The notes under the pieces are model-generated. The model was not told the origin of the DNA and did no database searches. It was given only the letters and a program-made list of their open reading frames with translations. 64,000 bases of DNA, taken from Tanypteryx hageni. Lineage: Eukaryota > Arthropoda > Insecta > Odonata > Petaluridae. The stretch covers positions 39,560,117 through 39,624,116 of the forward strand of contig CM054113.1 of NCBI GenBank assembly GCA_028673005.1. Reading direction: 5' to 3'. The translations under genes were made by a program, and so were the position numbers. Positions within the stretch are counted from its first letter, which is position 1; each line of letters begins with the position of its first letter. Below are positions 1 through 11,683 of the stretch, piece after piece.

Positions 1-1125
1 GGGAATCTTTTCAGTATGCCTTCTGCCATACCGACAGACGAGAGACAAAAAGTTCGAGCCAGACGAAGAAAAGATCCGAGGGTGAGACGAGAGAGGGAGG
101 CGGAAGAGAGGAAATAGACCGAAGAATGAAACAGGCGACACAGGGGAAGGACGAAAACGAAAGGGAGAAGGATTGGGAGAGAGAGAGAAAGAGAGAGGGG
201 GGAGCAGACGATCGTGGTAAGGAATGAAGCACGCGGGTTGAAATAAAAACAGAGGGTTTCCTGGTATGAGAGGAGAACTAGGGAGAGGTTGGTGAGTAAG
301 AAGAATGCAAAGTTTAAGATGATAGAGAAAAATAAGAGGGTAGAAATTGAAGAGAGGGAAGGAAGAGTGGAGAGACAAGAGAGGAATACGAGAAAAAAAG
401 AAAAAAAAATGGGAAAGAAATACAGAATAAGATGGACGAATGAAGGGGAGAGGAATGGGGATAGAATATTGAGGAAGAAGGTATGAGAAGGGGTCGGGGA
501 AAGACAGCGGAAAAGATGGAGTCGGATGGAGAAAGGAAGAGATGGGAAAGGAAGGCGATAGGGAGAGAGGTAAAAGGAGAGAGGGAAAGAAAAGAAAGGG
601 AGGGAGGAATGGAGAGGGAGAAATTGGAAGAGGGAGAGAAGGGGCAAGGGAAGGAAGGAGAGGGGTGAGAATGGAACGTGAAGGCAAGAAGTACGAAGAG
701 AGAAAGAATAAAGAAAAATCGAAGGAAATGGGGTAAGAAGAGAAGAAATTGAGGACAAACTACATGAATAGGAAATGTTTGAGAAAAACCGCAGAAATAC
801 GCTTAGGAATGACACGGAAGAGGACGAGGTAAGGAAATCGGGAGATGAGGGTCTATTTGGAGGGAAGCGGGAAATGGGAGAAAGGGGAATGAGTTTAAGG
901 AGGGAAAGATGATGAGGGAAATAGAGGCGGCGAGGAGAGTGAGTGGGTGAGGAGGGAAATGTGATGAGGGGCGAAAGGTAATGAGAGGGTGAGCCAAGGC
1001 AGAGACGACGTGCATGAGGGTGCATAAGAGGGGGAAATGAAGAGAGAGGGAGATAACGGGGAATAACTGATAGGACGGGAGTTGACGGGGGGAAGTGCAG
1101 CAGGCGGAGAAAATAGAGAAGGCAC
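1..1125. repeat. Long purine-rich low-complexity tract
   Basis: The plus strand is strongly biased to A and G over about 1.1 kb, made of irregular GGAA, GAGA and AGGG units rather than one tandem motif. Open frames in it translate to Arg/Glu/Lys-rich or Leu/Pro/Ser-rich low-complexity strings, so I read them as composition artefacts, not genes. Such homopurine DNA can form triplex structures and is often polymorphic. No family assignment is possible. Confidence 0.8.
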
Positions 1126-1384
1126 TCAAGTCCTCCGAGAGAATGGCCTACAGTGATTTGTTAAGTGGTGGCATGGCGGAAGGGGGCGAACTATGATCCA
1201 ATGGGAATCTTCCGATTTGAGTTCAGTTGCCGCGACAACGATTTCCGGCTTGCATGATAAATGAAAAGCACACGGCGGATTAGATGCAAATCTAACCTCT
1301 CCATTCCAAATGATACTTCGCAGCGCTCTATCCACTTTTCAACTCCTCGCAGCCTGGGTCATTATGTGTGCGAATGACCTGTAT

Positions 1385-1623
1385 CAGGGGTGAGCAAACT
1401 TTCCTGCATTGAGGGCCACATTGGAAGATGCGAATGTCTCAGCGGGCCGCATAATCGAAAGATAACTAGAGATTCGGCGGTATCATGTACGCGAAAATAA
1501 GGTATAAACATTTTTAGAGTTAAAATTTCAGTATTACATTTTTTACCATAATTTCCTTTAGGGGAGTATAAAATATTTTCTAAGGCCGCATGTGGTCCAC
1601 AGGCTGTAGTTTGACGACCCCTG
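1385..1623. mobile_element. hAT-like MITE (239 bp)
   Basis: The left end reads CAGGGGTGAGCAAACT. The right end, read on the other strand, gives CAGGGGTCGTCAAACTAC, so both ends start with CAGGGGT and share CAAACT. Subterminal GGCC-rich blocks (GAGGGCCACATT, AGGCCGCATGTGG) are typical of hAT MITEs. The flanking 8-mers ACCTGTAT and GCATATAT agree at only 5 of 8 positions, so the target duplication is eroded or absent. There is no coding content. Confidence 0.6.
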
Positions 1624-3394
1624 GCATATATCATGGAGACAGATCATTAAGAGAAAGGCGAAGGAAACCGGAAATGACGTGTGCCAACAATAACGTCCAG
1701 CTTATTGGTAAGTGGAGAAGTGCCTTTAGATAAAAAGCCTACACAGAGTCAAGGAAATTCATGGTAATGATTAATTGAAACCTTTCCTATAAAAACAATA
1801 ATTACTGTACAAAGTTAATAAGTCATAAATGTATTACACGAAAATTATCATAGAGGAACCAAAAATTTCCTACCCGGGAAAATAAATAAATACGCATTAA
1901 AAACTAATGGCATGAAGTAACTTGTTAAAAATTATAATAGTTCTTCAAAATTAAATCCGATTATTATCTGTGTTGTTTATTTTGATAAATTGAAATAATC
2001 TTCACACATACGCGTTATTTTTGCACGTCTCTCTCAAGTTAAACTCTCTTTTTCTACAAATTTTCGATCTGCAACTTTATGTACAGCGAATACGTTGGCG
2101 ACTACAAAAACAGTCATATAAATAAGCATCGATCGATTTATTTTCAGAATCTTTTTCTATTTGACTTGGCATCGCATTCGCAAGTTTTAAATATGCTAAT
2201 TAACGCTATAAGAGAACTAATAATTAGAGAATCAACTGCATCAAATGGTCCGAAACAAATTTCTATAACTTTGAAGAAGAGATGTAAATTAATTAACAGT
2301 TTCATTAATCTATGAAACAACTCACAAAATTTATTGAAATTGAAAAGACAGTGAAATTTTAAAACTACATTCTGCGTGATGAACTCTCACATTCCGTTTA
2401 TACGTTGCTGGTGGATCATGGAATGCAGCCAATTAATGGTTTTTCTAGCGAATTTTACGCTAATTTTAAATTTAAAAACTGGAACGCGTACGTCTTCATA
2501 ACGCGAATGGTGAGAACGAGACGTTACTCAGCGCTAAAGCGGCCACTTAAACTAGGGCACCCAGCCCGAAACAACCAAACTAAGCTAGAACAGTGTCTGC
2601 GTTGCATCACAAGGTACCCGGAGATGGGGGCGATGGGGAATCGGGGGCTGGAGTAAGAGAAAATAGCATCTGCATAGGCGATCGTTGGGCAGTTAGCGGA
2701 GTTTGTACTGCAAGATTCAAACACGTGACGAAAGGAAACAACTGATAAATTGCAAAGTTTAACGCACTTAGAGGCGTTTAAGCTATGATACACCAATGAC
2801 TAGGATTTAGGTTTTTCTATCCTGAGACTTTGTTTCGACTCAGTTTTTTATGTCATGCTTAGCTAATATTCAAAACAATTTTTATGAATTAATTTATTAA
2901 AATGTCAACTTATCTCATTATATGATATGGTTCGTATAATTTCTAAAAATTTCCAAAAGAAAATACATTTTCGAACACATCGAGTTTTTGCCTTTTGCGG
3001 AAGCGAATTATTAATCTACGATGTAGATCTCATCTCATATGAAAATGGTTAAGCAAAATGTAAAAACAGTATATTATTGCCCAATAAAGCAGCTTTAACG
3101 AATACTATCGCATGTGACGTTCAATATGATTTCTCCCGAAAACATTTTTGCGATGGTATAACCTTCGCAAACACACTGCGTACCAAAATAAAATAATCAT
3201 TTTATATAACGCTGGATTTTAGATTAATTTTTAAAATTTTTATCTCATCCATGGCGTTCTTTTGTAGCCCAAAGAGCAGGTTTCGACTACCAAAGAATAT
3301 CTCAAAATGATTACGCAATCTGCCGTTAACATTCCACTTTCCCTATTTATTAGTAGAATTTGAACTAAAAGCAGAAAAACCGAAGATAGCGATT
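1624..3394. other. Intergenic AT-rich DNA, no recognised gene
   Basis: I see no protein-like reading frame, RNA gene or bounded repeat. A short, more GC-rich patch at about 2525-2720 contains small frames on both strands but matches nothing I recognise. Confidence 0.5.
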
Positions 3395-3887
3395 AACAAG
3401 TAAGATATCCTTGTTAAAGAAAGACGTGGAAGCTCGTTTTCTTAAAAATTTCGGGGTTCTGGTTTGCCTCCTATGAGGGGAGAACCCGCACCGCTGGAAT
3501 GTAGATTCTTATTAGAAATTTCCATTCCATGAAAACTTCACTCCTTAGCGGAAAATCTATGAACTACTTATAAAATCCAATCAGTGGAAAATTTATAGAT
3601 TGATAAGAGCTATTCAATTTTTTTATTTTTATTTTCCTAATATTCCCAGTACTTTGGCTAAAATACCATTTTAAAAATTTGAACTCCAAATTTGAAGCCG
3701 CCTAGCGGAAAATCTATTAACCACAGTGAAAATTCAATCAATGGACACTGAATGAATTGGTAAGTGGTATCTAATCCAAAAAGAATTTTACTTATATCTC
3801 TTAAAACAAAAAAGTTTATTGTTCACGGACGGACAGACTGAGTGGTCTCACAAGCACGTTTTTTTCTTTTAAGAAAACGTGCTAAAA
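3395..3887 (+). mobile_element. R2 repeat family, copy 1 (foldback-like termini)
   Basis: This block is alignable by eye with 32979-33500 plus 34220-34244. Shared landmarks are AACAAGTAAG, GGAAGCxCGTTTTCTT, TTTGCCTCCTATGA, the repeated TAGCGGAAAATCTATGAAC and the tail TTCACGGACGGACAGA. The left inner end AGCTCGTTTTCTTAAAA is inverted at the right end (TTTTAAGAAAACGTGCT). The right end is also a hairpin by itself, with AGCACGTTTT pairing with AAAACGTGCT. There is no coding capacity, so it is a non-autonomous element of unknown superfamily. Confidence 0.65.
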
Positions 3888-3927
3888 ATATTTTTTATTC
3901 GCACTGAAGAATTAAATCAAATGTCAG

Positions 3928-3960
3928 TTATTATATTATTATATTATATTATTATATAAT
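3928..3960. repeat. (TTATA)n AT microsatellite
   Basis: A simple run of TTATA and ATTAT units between the R2 copy and the foldback block that follows. Confidence 0.7.
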
Positions 3961-4019
3961 CAATACTTCTCCGTCCTTGGATATTTTTCGCTAATCGATC
4001 ATGAACGTAACTCAGATAC

Positions 4020-4167
4020 CCAAAATGCGATTGGGAAAGCCAAACGCTCATTTAGGCTACAAAGCATTCGTCTCAGCGGTGATCCGCCGATCGTTAATTC
4101 TGTAACCAGCGAGACGGCTGCTTTGAAGCCGAAATGCTCATCTGGTCTTTGCGACCGATTTTTGGCT
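4020..4167. repeat. Imperfect foldback repeat
   Basis: The arm at 4020-4074, reverse complemented, aligns with 4111-4167 at roughly three quarters identity. Matched landmarks are GAGACG, TGCTTTG, AGCC, AAATG and TTTTGG. The spacer is about 36 bases. It may be a small foldback transposon or a decayed MITE. The open frame across it is not protein-like. Confidence 0.55.
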
Positions 4168-5690
4168 ATAGGATATATCTTCACCGTAAACTAAGATTCA
4201 CGCCATAAAATGAGCTCGACATTTCATTTTTTAACTACTTAGTGAAGAAAGGAAAGTGTGATTAGAATTATATAGTTCACTGTTTCAAACAATATTGAAA
4301 AGGAATAAGCAGAGGGATAATGGGTTTAGTTTGCAGTCACTGTTTCGCGTGGGTGATTTACGGCTATTCATTCAGTGCGAAAAAAATTTCTTCGATAGGT
4401 TGCTTTTATTTTTCTTTCACTTTACCGTCATCGAAACGGTCGAGGCAAACATTCTGCGAGTCGCAAACGAGGTCTTGTGTTAAAGATCCGATTCTAGTTA
4501 ATTAGATAGTCGATACTCGAAGGATAATTTCAGAAATGTTATTTTTCCGAACATTATTATCTCTTAAGAGACATCAATATTGAACCAAAAGTCGCCTTAT
4601 CAAGTTTTGCGCCAATAATAATCGACTATTACTTTTCATAAAATGTTATAATCATTTTCATTCTTATTAACTGCATCACACTGAAAGGTGTGTAGCCAGA
4701 GAATGAAAAGTTTTACATGCAGCGTCTCATTTCATTCTTGGCTTTGTATCTGTAATTTACGATTGGTGTCGTAAGGATCAGGGTCCATTTGAATGGCGTA
4801 CTCCTTTTAAGAGTTTCACAGGGAGGGGTAGAAAATAAACACCGTCGACATATCAGGAATATCGTTTTGATCCTTTTCAACGGAACTGAGACCAGAACGT
4901 GACGTATTTTTGTTGACGCTGTTTTGGATGGATAAATGGTTCGGGTTAGCGATAGCGACCGATCCGGGGAAGGTCAATGTTATTTTTCACTAAGTCCCAC
5001 CGTTTGGGGGAAATGGGTGAGGAAAGAGAGCGATGGAATGTTTGACCGAGAGTCCTCTCTCGATGTCTATAAATAGCAGAGGGCAAATAAAAGTTCTAAC
5101 CGTGAGTAAAAAAGAACGAATCATTTATCACACAATTTTGCCCAATATTTACGGCAATTCCTTCTACATCAAAAGACTGGAATTATATACTACTGACATC
5201 ATGAAATACAACTGAATAGTCTTGGTAAGAATCGTGGCATCGTTCGCATAAACCTCTTAAAATGTTGCAGCTGTACTCAAATTAACTTATCGGATATTAA
5301 CCTGAGGATAGGTTAAGCAAGTACAAAGACCCGGAACTATTTAAATAATTGAAGCCTTGAAGTATTTTAATTTATTGCATTTTAAATGTAGAGGTACTCT
5401 CAGTTCTCGCAAACAAGGAGCAAATGACATAAATGGACAACAATAACAATCTCGGTTGATGAACTGCTGTCCCCAAATCGAACGCACAGGAGCCGTTATA
5501 TAGCAGACCAACCGCAGGGAACCGTGTATTTTGGCTTGCGACCAAAAAACACTTGTGCTCGGAAAAAGAATGAGGAAAGAGAAATGGCAAATGAAAGTTC
5601 AGATAAAGTTTACGAATCAGAGATATATTATAAACGATACTAATAAGATGTACGAATACTGTATATAACATCACCTAATATCAAACGCTC
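4168..5690. other. Intergenic DNA, no recognised gene
   Basis: Nothing codes convincingly here. A perfect CTATAAATAG (5067-5076) matches both the MEF2 and the TATA consensus, but no gene follows it. Confidence 0.45.
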
Positions 5691-5970
5691 GATATCTTTG
5701 ACTGCGCGACGGAGATGTATCGCCGGCTCGCCGGGGATGTCTGCAAGCGGCGTTGGTTGGTCCATGTCAAGCTCTTAAAACGCGAATAACTCGATCAAAT
5801 ATTGAGATATAACCTTGAACTTTGGCAGAGATAATCTATTCGGATATGAAAATACTGTGACTAAGAAACATTAATGAAAAACTTCCAGGGTTTGACTCCA
5901 GGGGATGATTTGCATTCTCCATAAGATAACAGGTAAAAATCGTCTTCTTGACGTGCAGGCTTATTTTCTT
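5690..5970. repeat. Helitron-related fragment (R3)
   Basis: The block around 5776-5840 (TTAAAACGCGAATAACTCGA, then a segment ending TTTGGCAGA) recurs at 6630-6700, inside a Helitron-like element. The block CCATAAGATAACAGGTAAAAAT at about 5920-5942 recurs at about 49583 inside the Helitron at 49406-51110. I infer a fragment of a non-autonomous Helitron family without clear termini. Confidence 0.45.
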
Positions 5971-6569
5971 TTTGACATTAAAATTTAAAAACTTTGACTC
6001 ACGAGCTTTAAATCTAAACCATTTTAACGGAAAGATTACAAGGTTTCTTATTCTGTTCATCGTTTTTTGTCTACAATTCGAAGTTCCTCATGTTAAACGT
6101 TTAATTCGCATATTTTGGGGAAATCTTGCCATTTTAATGGGATGTTGCCGTGCCTACCAATTACATTGTTAAACCTCGAAATCCTATTGTTATTTCAATC
6201 CTTATGGGTTTAAGCGTGCTTTGAATGCTTCTAATACGAGAAGGAGAGAAAGACGAAAGGAGGGGGAAAATCTTTTCATAACAATCAATGTAAACAACAT
6301 TCGTTGCGTTATGTACGAGAAGGTATACTTAAAAACCTGAAATACTACTTAAAATTAGATTAAAATCGTTATGATGAGCTAAATTCAATATTATTGAAAT
6401 AGAAATGCTATGAAGATCGAAGGACGTTTTAATGAACAAACCGAGCAAGTAAAATGTTTATAGCGAGAAGGATTGTGCGATAGGTTACGAGAGTTAGTTA
6501 GAAGAATGGAGTACTTGAGGACGCCTTTGGAAATAGGGAGAGAAAGAGAGGTTTAAAATAATCAAAGAA

Positions 6570-7081
6570 TCACAAAAATAATAATAAAAGGCTAAGTTTT
6601 GAGCCCGATGGTCTGAGTGACAAGCTATTAAAACGCGAATAACTCGATCAATGATGTAGATAGAAAATTGAAGTTTTGCAGAAATTTATATAATGAGCTA
6701 ATCAGAATTTTTTATTTAAGGCTGACATGGTAATTAAAGAAATTACTGCCCGTTTGTGGCGCTATTTTGAGGGGGATATATTGCACTTCATCCGAATAAA
6801 ACCAATTAAATTTTAGAAGAAAGGGAGGAGAATGGGTGAGAGGAAGATGGAGGATGGGAAGAAAAGAGGATGGTGAAGAATAAGAGAGAGAGAGGGATGG
6901 AGAAAGAGAAGAAGAAAGAGGGAACATACGAGGGAGAGAGAGAATACGAGGGAGAGAGAATAGGAGAGGGAGGGAAGAGAGTGGGAGGGAGGCAGAGCGA
7001 GAGGGAGGAAGAATGGAAAGTACCTCAATTTTAATACATAATCCGCACATACCCGTCATATTTGACGGGCAATTACGCTAG
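6570..7081 (+). mobile_element. Non-autonomous Helitron with canonical 3' end
   Basis: The 3' end is well defined. A hairpin with 7-base arms CCCGTCA (7052-7058) and TGACGGG (7063-7069) stands eight bases before CTAG (7078-7081), and T follows. This is the Helitron pattern: a short hairpin, then CTRR, inserted between A and T. The 5' end is less sure: TCACAAAAATAATAATAAAA at 6570 resembles the TC-starting end of the related element at 32535, and both continue with GGCTAAGT or GCCAAGT and GTCTGA. The interior carries a purine-rich tract. There is no Rep/helicase coding. Confidence 0.6.
6815..7020. repeat. Purine-rich tract inside Helitron
   Basis: About 200 bases of GGGA, GAGA and GGAAG repeats on the plus strand, directly upstream of the Helitron 3' hairpin. 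The related element ending at 32862 has a purine-rich stretch in the same place. The Leu/Ser/Pro frames on the minus strand are low-complexity artefacts. Confidence 0.7.
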
Positions 7082-8084
7082 TAATAAATAAACGTTCTAA
7101 TCTAAAGAAACAAAGGAGCAACGGTTTCGTTTTGAGTGACAATGATGAGACAATCTAGTGCTTTTGTAGGAATTCAGTATCTATAGTCAATAAGTTAGGA
7201 AGGTGTACAATGTACCACAAGTAGGCGCGTTTCATGTGATGGACTATTTGAAACATAACGATATAATTAACGAACGCACGCCATAAAACAGCGAAATACA
7301 ATCACCCAATCATGTCTCTCAGCCCACTATAAATTTCTTCCTCCCCCTAAGGCGCTGCATTAAATAATCGTATTTGCGTAATTTTAGAGAGACGAAATAC
7401 TGCAAAACGATATATCAGAAATGTTGCTAGGGAAATATTAAATTTTCATAAACCGATTTATTTTCTAATCAGTTGTAATTAATCAAACGATCGAAAATTA
7501 TTTAAAACATACGTCGCTTGAGCTAAGTACTTGTAATAATTAAGTCTACGTTCTTTTCGGAACAGAACCGATATAAGTCGCATGATGGATTTAGCGTGGA
7601 TGGATTTAAGTGTGAATATCATTAGTTGAAATTGTTTTTTACCTAATCCGAAGGGGGATACAGTGAATGTGAGAAGGAACCAAAACACTTCAACTACCTT
7701 ACCCAACCCGGTGTTCCTACGTATTTGGAATGGCGTGTAGACGTTCCCTCCACGCATATATTGTGACTACGAAGTATTCGGGAGTGTATAAACTACATAG
7801 TTCCATTTCTCACCACTCAAGACGTCACGCCCGTCTTGCGGCCTGTATCGGTTCTAATCCTTCTTTTCTTCCTCGTAGAGAATCCATTTCCATCTCCTTA
7901 CAAAATTCTGCGTGCACACGTATTAAACGTATTTTCGTAATTATGGCAGATCTTATTTATTTCATTTACTGGCTTACTGCGAATATTGTTTACGTTGACA
8001 ACAATTGCGTCTCCATGCATTGATGTTTCAAAGTGAATTACGACGTTCTTGTTTGGTTTTCTTGAAAACGGCTACTACTCCGAT
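7082..8084. other. Intergenic DNA, no recognised gene
   Basis: The small frames on both strands lack any recognisable domain. Nothing bounded is visible. Confidence 0.45.
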
Positions 8085-8845
8085 AAAAATCTGATGTGGC
8101 CACCACATGACTTTCTCCATATGTGTAATATTTCTAAAATTTCCAAATAGGTTACATAATAATAAATATTGAAGAAACTGCGAGAAAATTTTAGACTTCA
8201 CAAAGAACAAATTAACTCAAACCATGGCCTGCTGATATTGGATATAGCCACAAAGTTCCAACAATTAAGAAAAGAAAAAGAAGCGTTACTAAGACGTAAC
8301 TAAGCGTCAATTGTTAAGAATAGTCGTCGGTAGGTGGCGTGGGGGGTGGCAGCTAAAAATATATGATATCTCTTAAACAATCGATTATATGAGGAAATGT
8401 TTCAAACAAAGGTTATAGAAAATTAAATTTCCTACAACCTGTATTCTGGTACAGTTTTACATTTATCAAATATTAAAGCAAATATTTCAAAATAACGGAT
8501 AAGTGACAAGAGTAAACACCCACTTTCGGTTGACCGATTTTTACCAAAAACTAATCAGTTCTTGTGACTTTTATAAAAATGTAAAATATAAAATTTCGCG
8601 TTGACCTGATTAATAGTTTTTGAGTTAGAGCGCCCACGAAAAGCTATCTCTCTCACACACACGCAAACGCACGCGCGCGCACACACACACACACACACAT
8701 ACATACACAGACATCATCGAGAAAATGGTCAAAACGTGTTAGGGGGACCTCAAAACATATATTTCCGTTGAATGAAATCTCTGTCTATTTTTTTCATGAA
8801 TACAATACTTTCCCCTATACTACGTATATGGAGAAAGTAAAAATT
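8085..8845 (+). mobile_element. R1 repeat family, copy A
   Basis: This is one of the best preserved members of a dispersed family of about 0.7 kb (others: 12021-12722, 11684-14340 split, 33503-34219 inverted, 10280-10790 diverged). It starts AAAATCTGATGTGGCCACC with ACATGACTTTCTCCATAT and ends CGTATATGGAGAAAGTAAAAAT. The 13-mer ACTTTCTCCATAT is therefore inverted at the two ends. Internal landmarks are GGTAGGTGGCGTGG, TTCGGTTGACCGATTTTTAC and a CA microsatellite. It is non-coding, and its superfamily is not recognised. Confidence 0.7.
8654..8706. repeat. (CA)n microsatellite within R1
   Basis: Alternating CA/CG dinucleotides with an uninterrupted CA run near the end. The same position in the other R1 copies (12586-12600, 14176-14210, and GT on the inverted copy at 33637-33672) is also CA-rich, so the microsatellite is part of the element. 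Confidence 0.85.
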
Positions 8846-8870
8846 TATAGAACAAAAATATTTTATTTAG

Positions 8871-9632
8871 CTAGGGCTTAGTTTTACTATAGAGCCCCGT
8901 CGCATCCCAGCGCCTCCGACGTATTTTACTTGAACTTAGTAATACCAACATGAAAAATTGGATCTTGTGGGTTATACGTCCCGTTTTTTAGATTACTAAA
9001 TTATGCTTGTGTATAACTACAATTGTTGCATATTTTTTACTAATTTTGTCACTGTATTGTTGTGTCTACCACTTAATCCAACACGGGAAGAGGAAATAGA
9101 ACGAATCCAGCCCCCAACCACTTAAGCCAACCCGGGGGGATGCGGAGGTTTAAGGGGGCGGCAGCCCCCATCATGGACTGCAACAAAAGCTCAATGCAGG
9201 GGTTTAAGGGAAAGGGGGGTTTGCGAAACAATTTCTCCACGTTTACATTTGCACTCTCCATCGAGGTGGTTTTTAAAATTTTGTTTGTTAGGTTTGTAAG
9301 AAAGTGGCGGTGCTATATAGGTAAAGATCCGTTGAATTTGTTGTTTCGAAGAATAGGACGTATAACCCACAAGATCAGAAAAAATTGTTAAGTTGCCTAA
9401 AACACAAATGACTAACGTTCATATAAATAAACATGGCTTCCATATGACTTTGGTATGTAATTAATTGCTCGATTTATCACCTTTATTTATGTTTCATTAG
9501 TTCAATTTATGTTTTAAACTATTGTTATAGGTTGAATATTATATTTTATTTATTGTTGTAACAGAAAATGGGACATCCGATTTCATTTTTTACGAAAAAA
9601 TCCGTGGGCCCATATAGTAAAACTGTCCCTTA
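8871..9632. mobile_element. DNA transposon-like element with inverted termini
   Basis: The left end CTAGGGCTTAGTTTTACTATA is inverted at the right end, which reads CTAAGGGACAGTTTTACTATA on the other strand (9606-9632). A second, perfect 21-base inverted pair lies inside (8961-8981 with 9356-9376, starting GATCTTGTGGGTTATACG). No transposase-like frame is visible. It is either one element with a double set of inverted repeats or one element inside another. Superfamily unknown. Confidence 0.55.
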
Positions 9633-9640
9633 GCTAGGTC

Positions 9641-10109
9641 TACAAAGTTTATTGGAAAACCTTTAAGGTATGAATAATATTTTATGAAATATGAGGAAAA
9701 GTTCGTTTTTTGTTTCCAGTAAAGTGGTATTCCTGATTGAGTTGTGTGAATCAATTATGCCATTTTCTTATTTTCTTTGGCCATAAGTCCTATATACCAG
9801 ATTTCATGAAAATCCGTTCTGCAGAAGCCGAGAAAGAATATGCGTACGGACGGACGGGAAATTTACATACATATTTATAACTATTTTAAACTTATAAAAC
9901 ATTCATCTCTCCGATTAAACGATTATATTATGCGAAACAATGCGGCAAAGAAAAATCGAAACGTAAAATAACGACTGAAGCGCGTTTCACGAGACGGTTT
10001 CCTTTAAATATGAACTTTCGAATCAAATGTTTAAAAAATCTAATTTAGAAAAGAATGCCCTGAGTCTGCATCGATATGTCTTACAGTTATTATAGTACGC
10101 ACACATATA
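9641..10109. other. Intergenic DNA with a repeat-derived patch
   Basis: The patch at about 9780-9865 ends in ATGCGTACGGACGGACGGGA. This tail motif recurs at several repeat ends in the window, so the patch is probably the 3' part of an old transposon or SINE. Nothing codes. Confidence 0.4.
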
Positions 10110-10230
10110 CAGTCATACCCCGTTTAAGGCTGGGGATGCGTTCCTGAAAACGAGAGCGCTAACTGAATCAGCGTTACGCGGGGTCATTTTAGTATAGTAC
10201 TTATGGAGATGCGTTGCTGAAATTGTAATT
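10110..10230. mobile_element. Pogo/Tigger-like terminal fragment
   Basis: CAGTCATACCCCGTTTAAGG follows TATATA. The internal GGGGATGCGTTCCTGAAAAC and GCGTTACGCGGGGTC resemble terminal regions of pogo/Tigger-type mariner relatives, which duplicate TA. Only one end is recognisable, so this is a tentative fragment call. Confidence 0.35.
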
Positions 10231-10279
10231 TATTACCTATTTAAAGATATTAGTATAGCCGCTCTTCTCTCGAGCGATA

Positions 10280-10790
10280 CCAGCGCCGCCAACGGTAAAT
10301 TGCAATACATACTTGTAAATTATGATTAAATGAAATATCTCCTTAACAATGCGTTATACGACAATAATGTTTCAAACATAAGTTGTAGAAAATAATATTC
10401 TATACCATTATTTTAATAACCGAAATTTGCATTTAGGAAGTTTTAAAAGATATAATTTACAAAAAACGGAAGATTTGGGAATAAATTAAATATCTCCTAA
10501 ATAACACATTCAACAAAAAATTGTTTCAAACAACAGTTGTAGAGAATTATATTCTCTATAGCTTTTGCAATAACAAATATTTACATTCATGAAGTCTCAT
10601 GAGAAATTTGAGAAAAATGAAAACTATTCCAAAGACGACACGAGTGAACCTCCACTTCCAGTAGACCGATTTTAACCAATAATTAATCAGATCTTGCTCC
10701 TATAATATAAATATAAAATATAAAATTTGGTGATGATCCGGTAATTAGTTCTTGAGTTAGAGCGGCCACAAAAACATACGAAGAAATTAA
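10280..10790 (+). repeat. Diverged R1-related copy
   Basis: It follows the same order of landmarks as the R1 family: AATATCTCCTTAACAATGCG, TGTTTCAAACATAAGTTGTAG, CCACTTCCAGTAGACCGATT, TTAATCAGATCTTG and TTGAGTTAGAGCGGCCAC. A second partial copy of the middle unit is visible at 10490-10560 (CTCCTAAATAACACATTC then TTGTTTCAAACAACAGTTG). The ends typical of R1 are not present. Confidence 0.5.
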
Positions 10791-11683
10791 TAATTGGTCT
10801 GAGAACAAAGAGCGTTATAACAAATCACCGTTGTACTGGGAAGCGTTAAACTGGGTATTACTGTACAGTAAACTCATCTCCGACGTTTTGCAGATACATC
10901 TCTACCTAAGAATAGACGCGCAGCCCGTTTGCGGGTCATTTAAGCCCTTGTCACCAACGTCAGCGCTTACGTCGCACATCCTTCCGCACTCGAGGCTTGG
11001 AAAGCAATGTTTCCGCAAACACTTGCGTGTGCACTCTCCGCGTCCAGATCACAGGAATTGCGATTAAAGGGACGGAGCTTTCGTAGCTGCCAATATTTAT
11101 GAGTTCGTATTCTTCAGAAATTATTTATGGCGGAAGGATTGCTTTTTAGCGGCGTTTTCCCGATGGTTTCTCCATAAGTTTTTCTTTCTTTGTGTATTTC
11201 CTACTTACTAGTTGCTTGATTTTCAGAGAAAGGTTTGGCGCATCGCCGAGAGAACACCTCACTTGACGAATAACGTGTTGAAATACAGATGCTCGTTCCT
11301 GTTGTACGTCTAATGATGCCCTCTCTATCTCTCTCTCTTCTCTCGGATAAAAGGCCAAAAGGAAGCGGACAGATTTTACTTTTAGGAAATAATGTCCTCA
11401 GTTCGTCGAAGCAATAGATATCTAGTAGATTTTTCAAGAAAGAAGAGCAGAACCCATACCTGGATCAAAAGGAGAAAAGAAGGTATCATTAAGGATTCGT
11501 TATAATTTGTAAATGATGTGCAAATGTCTACTGTAGCACAAGGCAAAGATCGTTAAAAGAATTCTTACAAAGAGATCGAAAAAGACCGAAGAAATGCTAG
11601 GGGATGATAAATTCGGTTTCAGAAAAAGTTAGGGGGAAAAATGTCATCGGAGTACTGAGTATCACATTATAAAGGATATAGCA
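10791..11683. other. Intergenic DNA, no recognised gene
   Basis: Small frames at 10831-11067 (+) and 11146-11437 (-) show no domain I recognise. No bounded repeat is visible. Confidence 0.45.

Noticed and set aside
11..1129. Several open frames in the first 1.1 kb, both strands
   Set aside because: They translate to Arg/Glu/Lys or Ser/Leu/Pro low-complexity strings caused by the purine bias; no domain or start context supports them.
5067..5076. MEF2/TATA consensus CTATAAATAG as a muscle regulatory site
   Set aside because: It lies about 50 kb from the paramyosin start with no local gene; a chance match in AT-rich DNA is likely.
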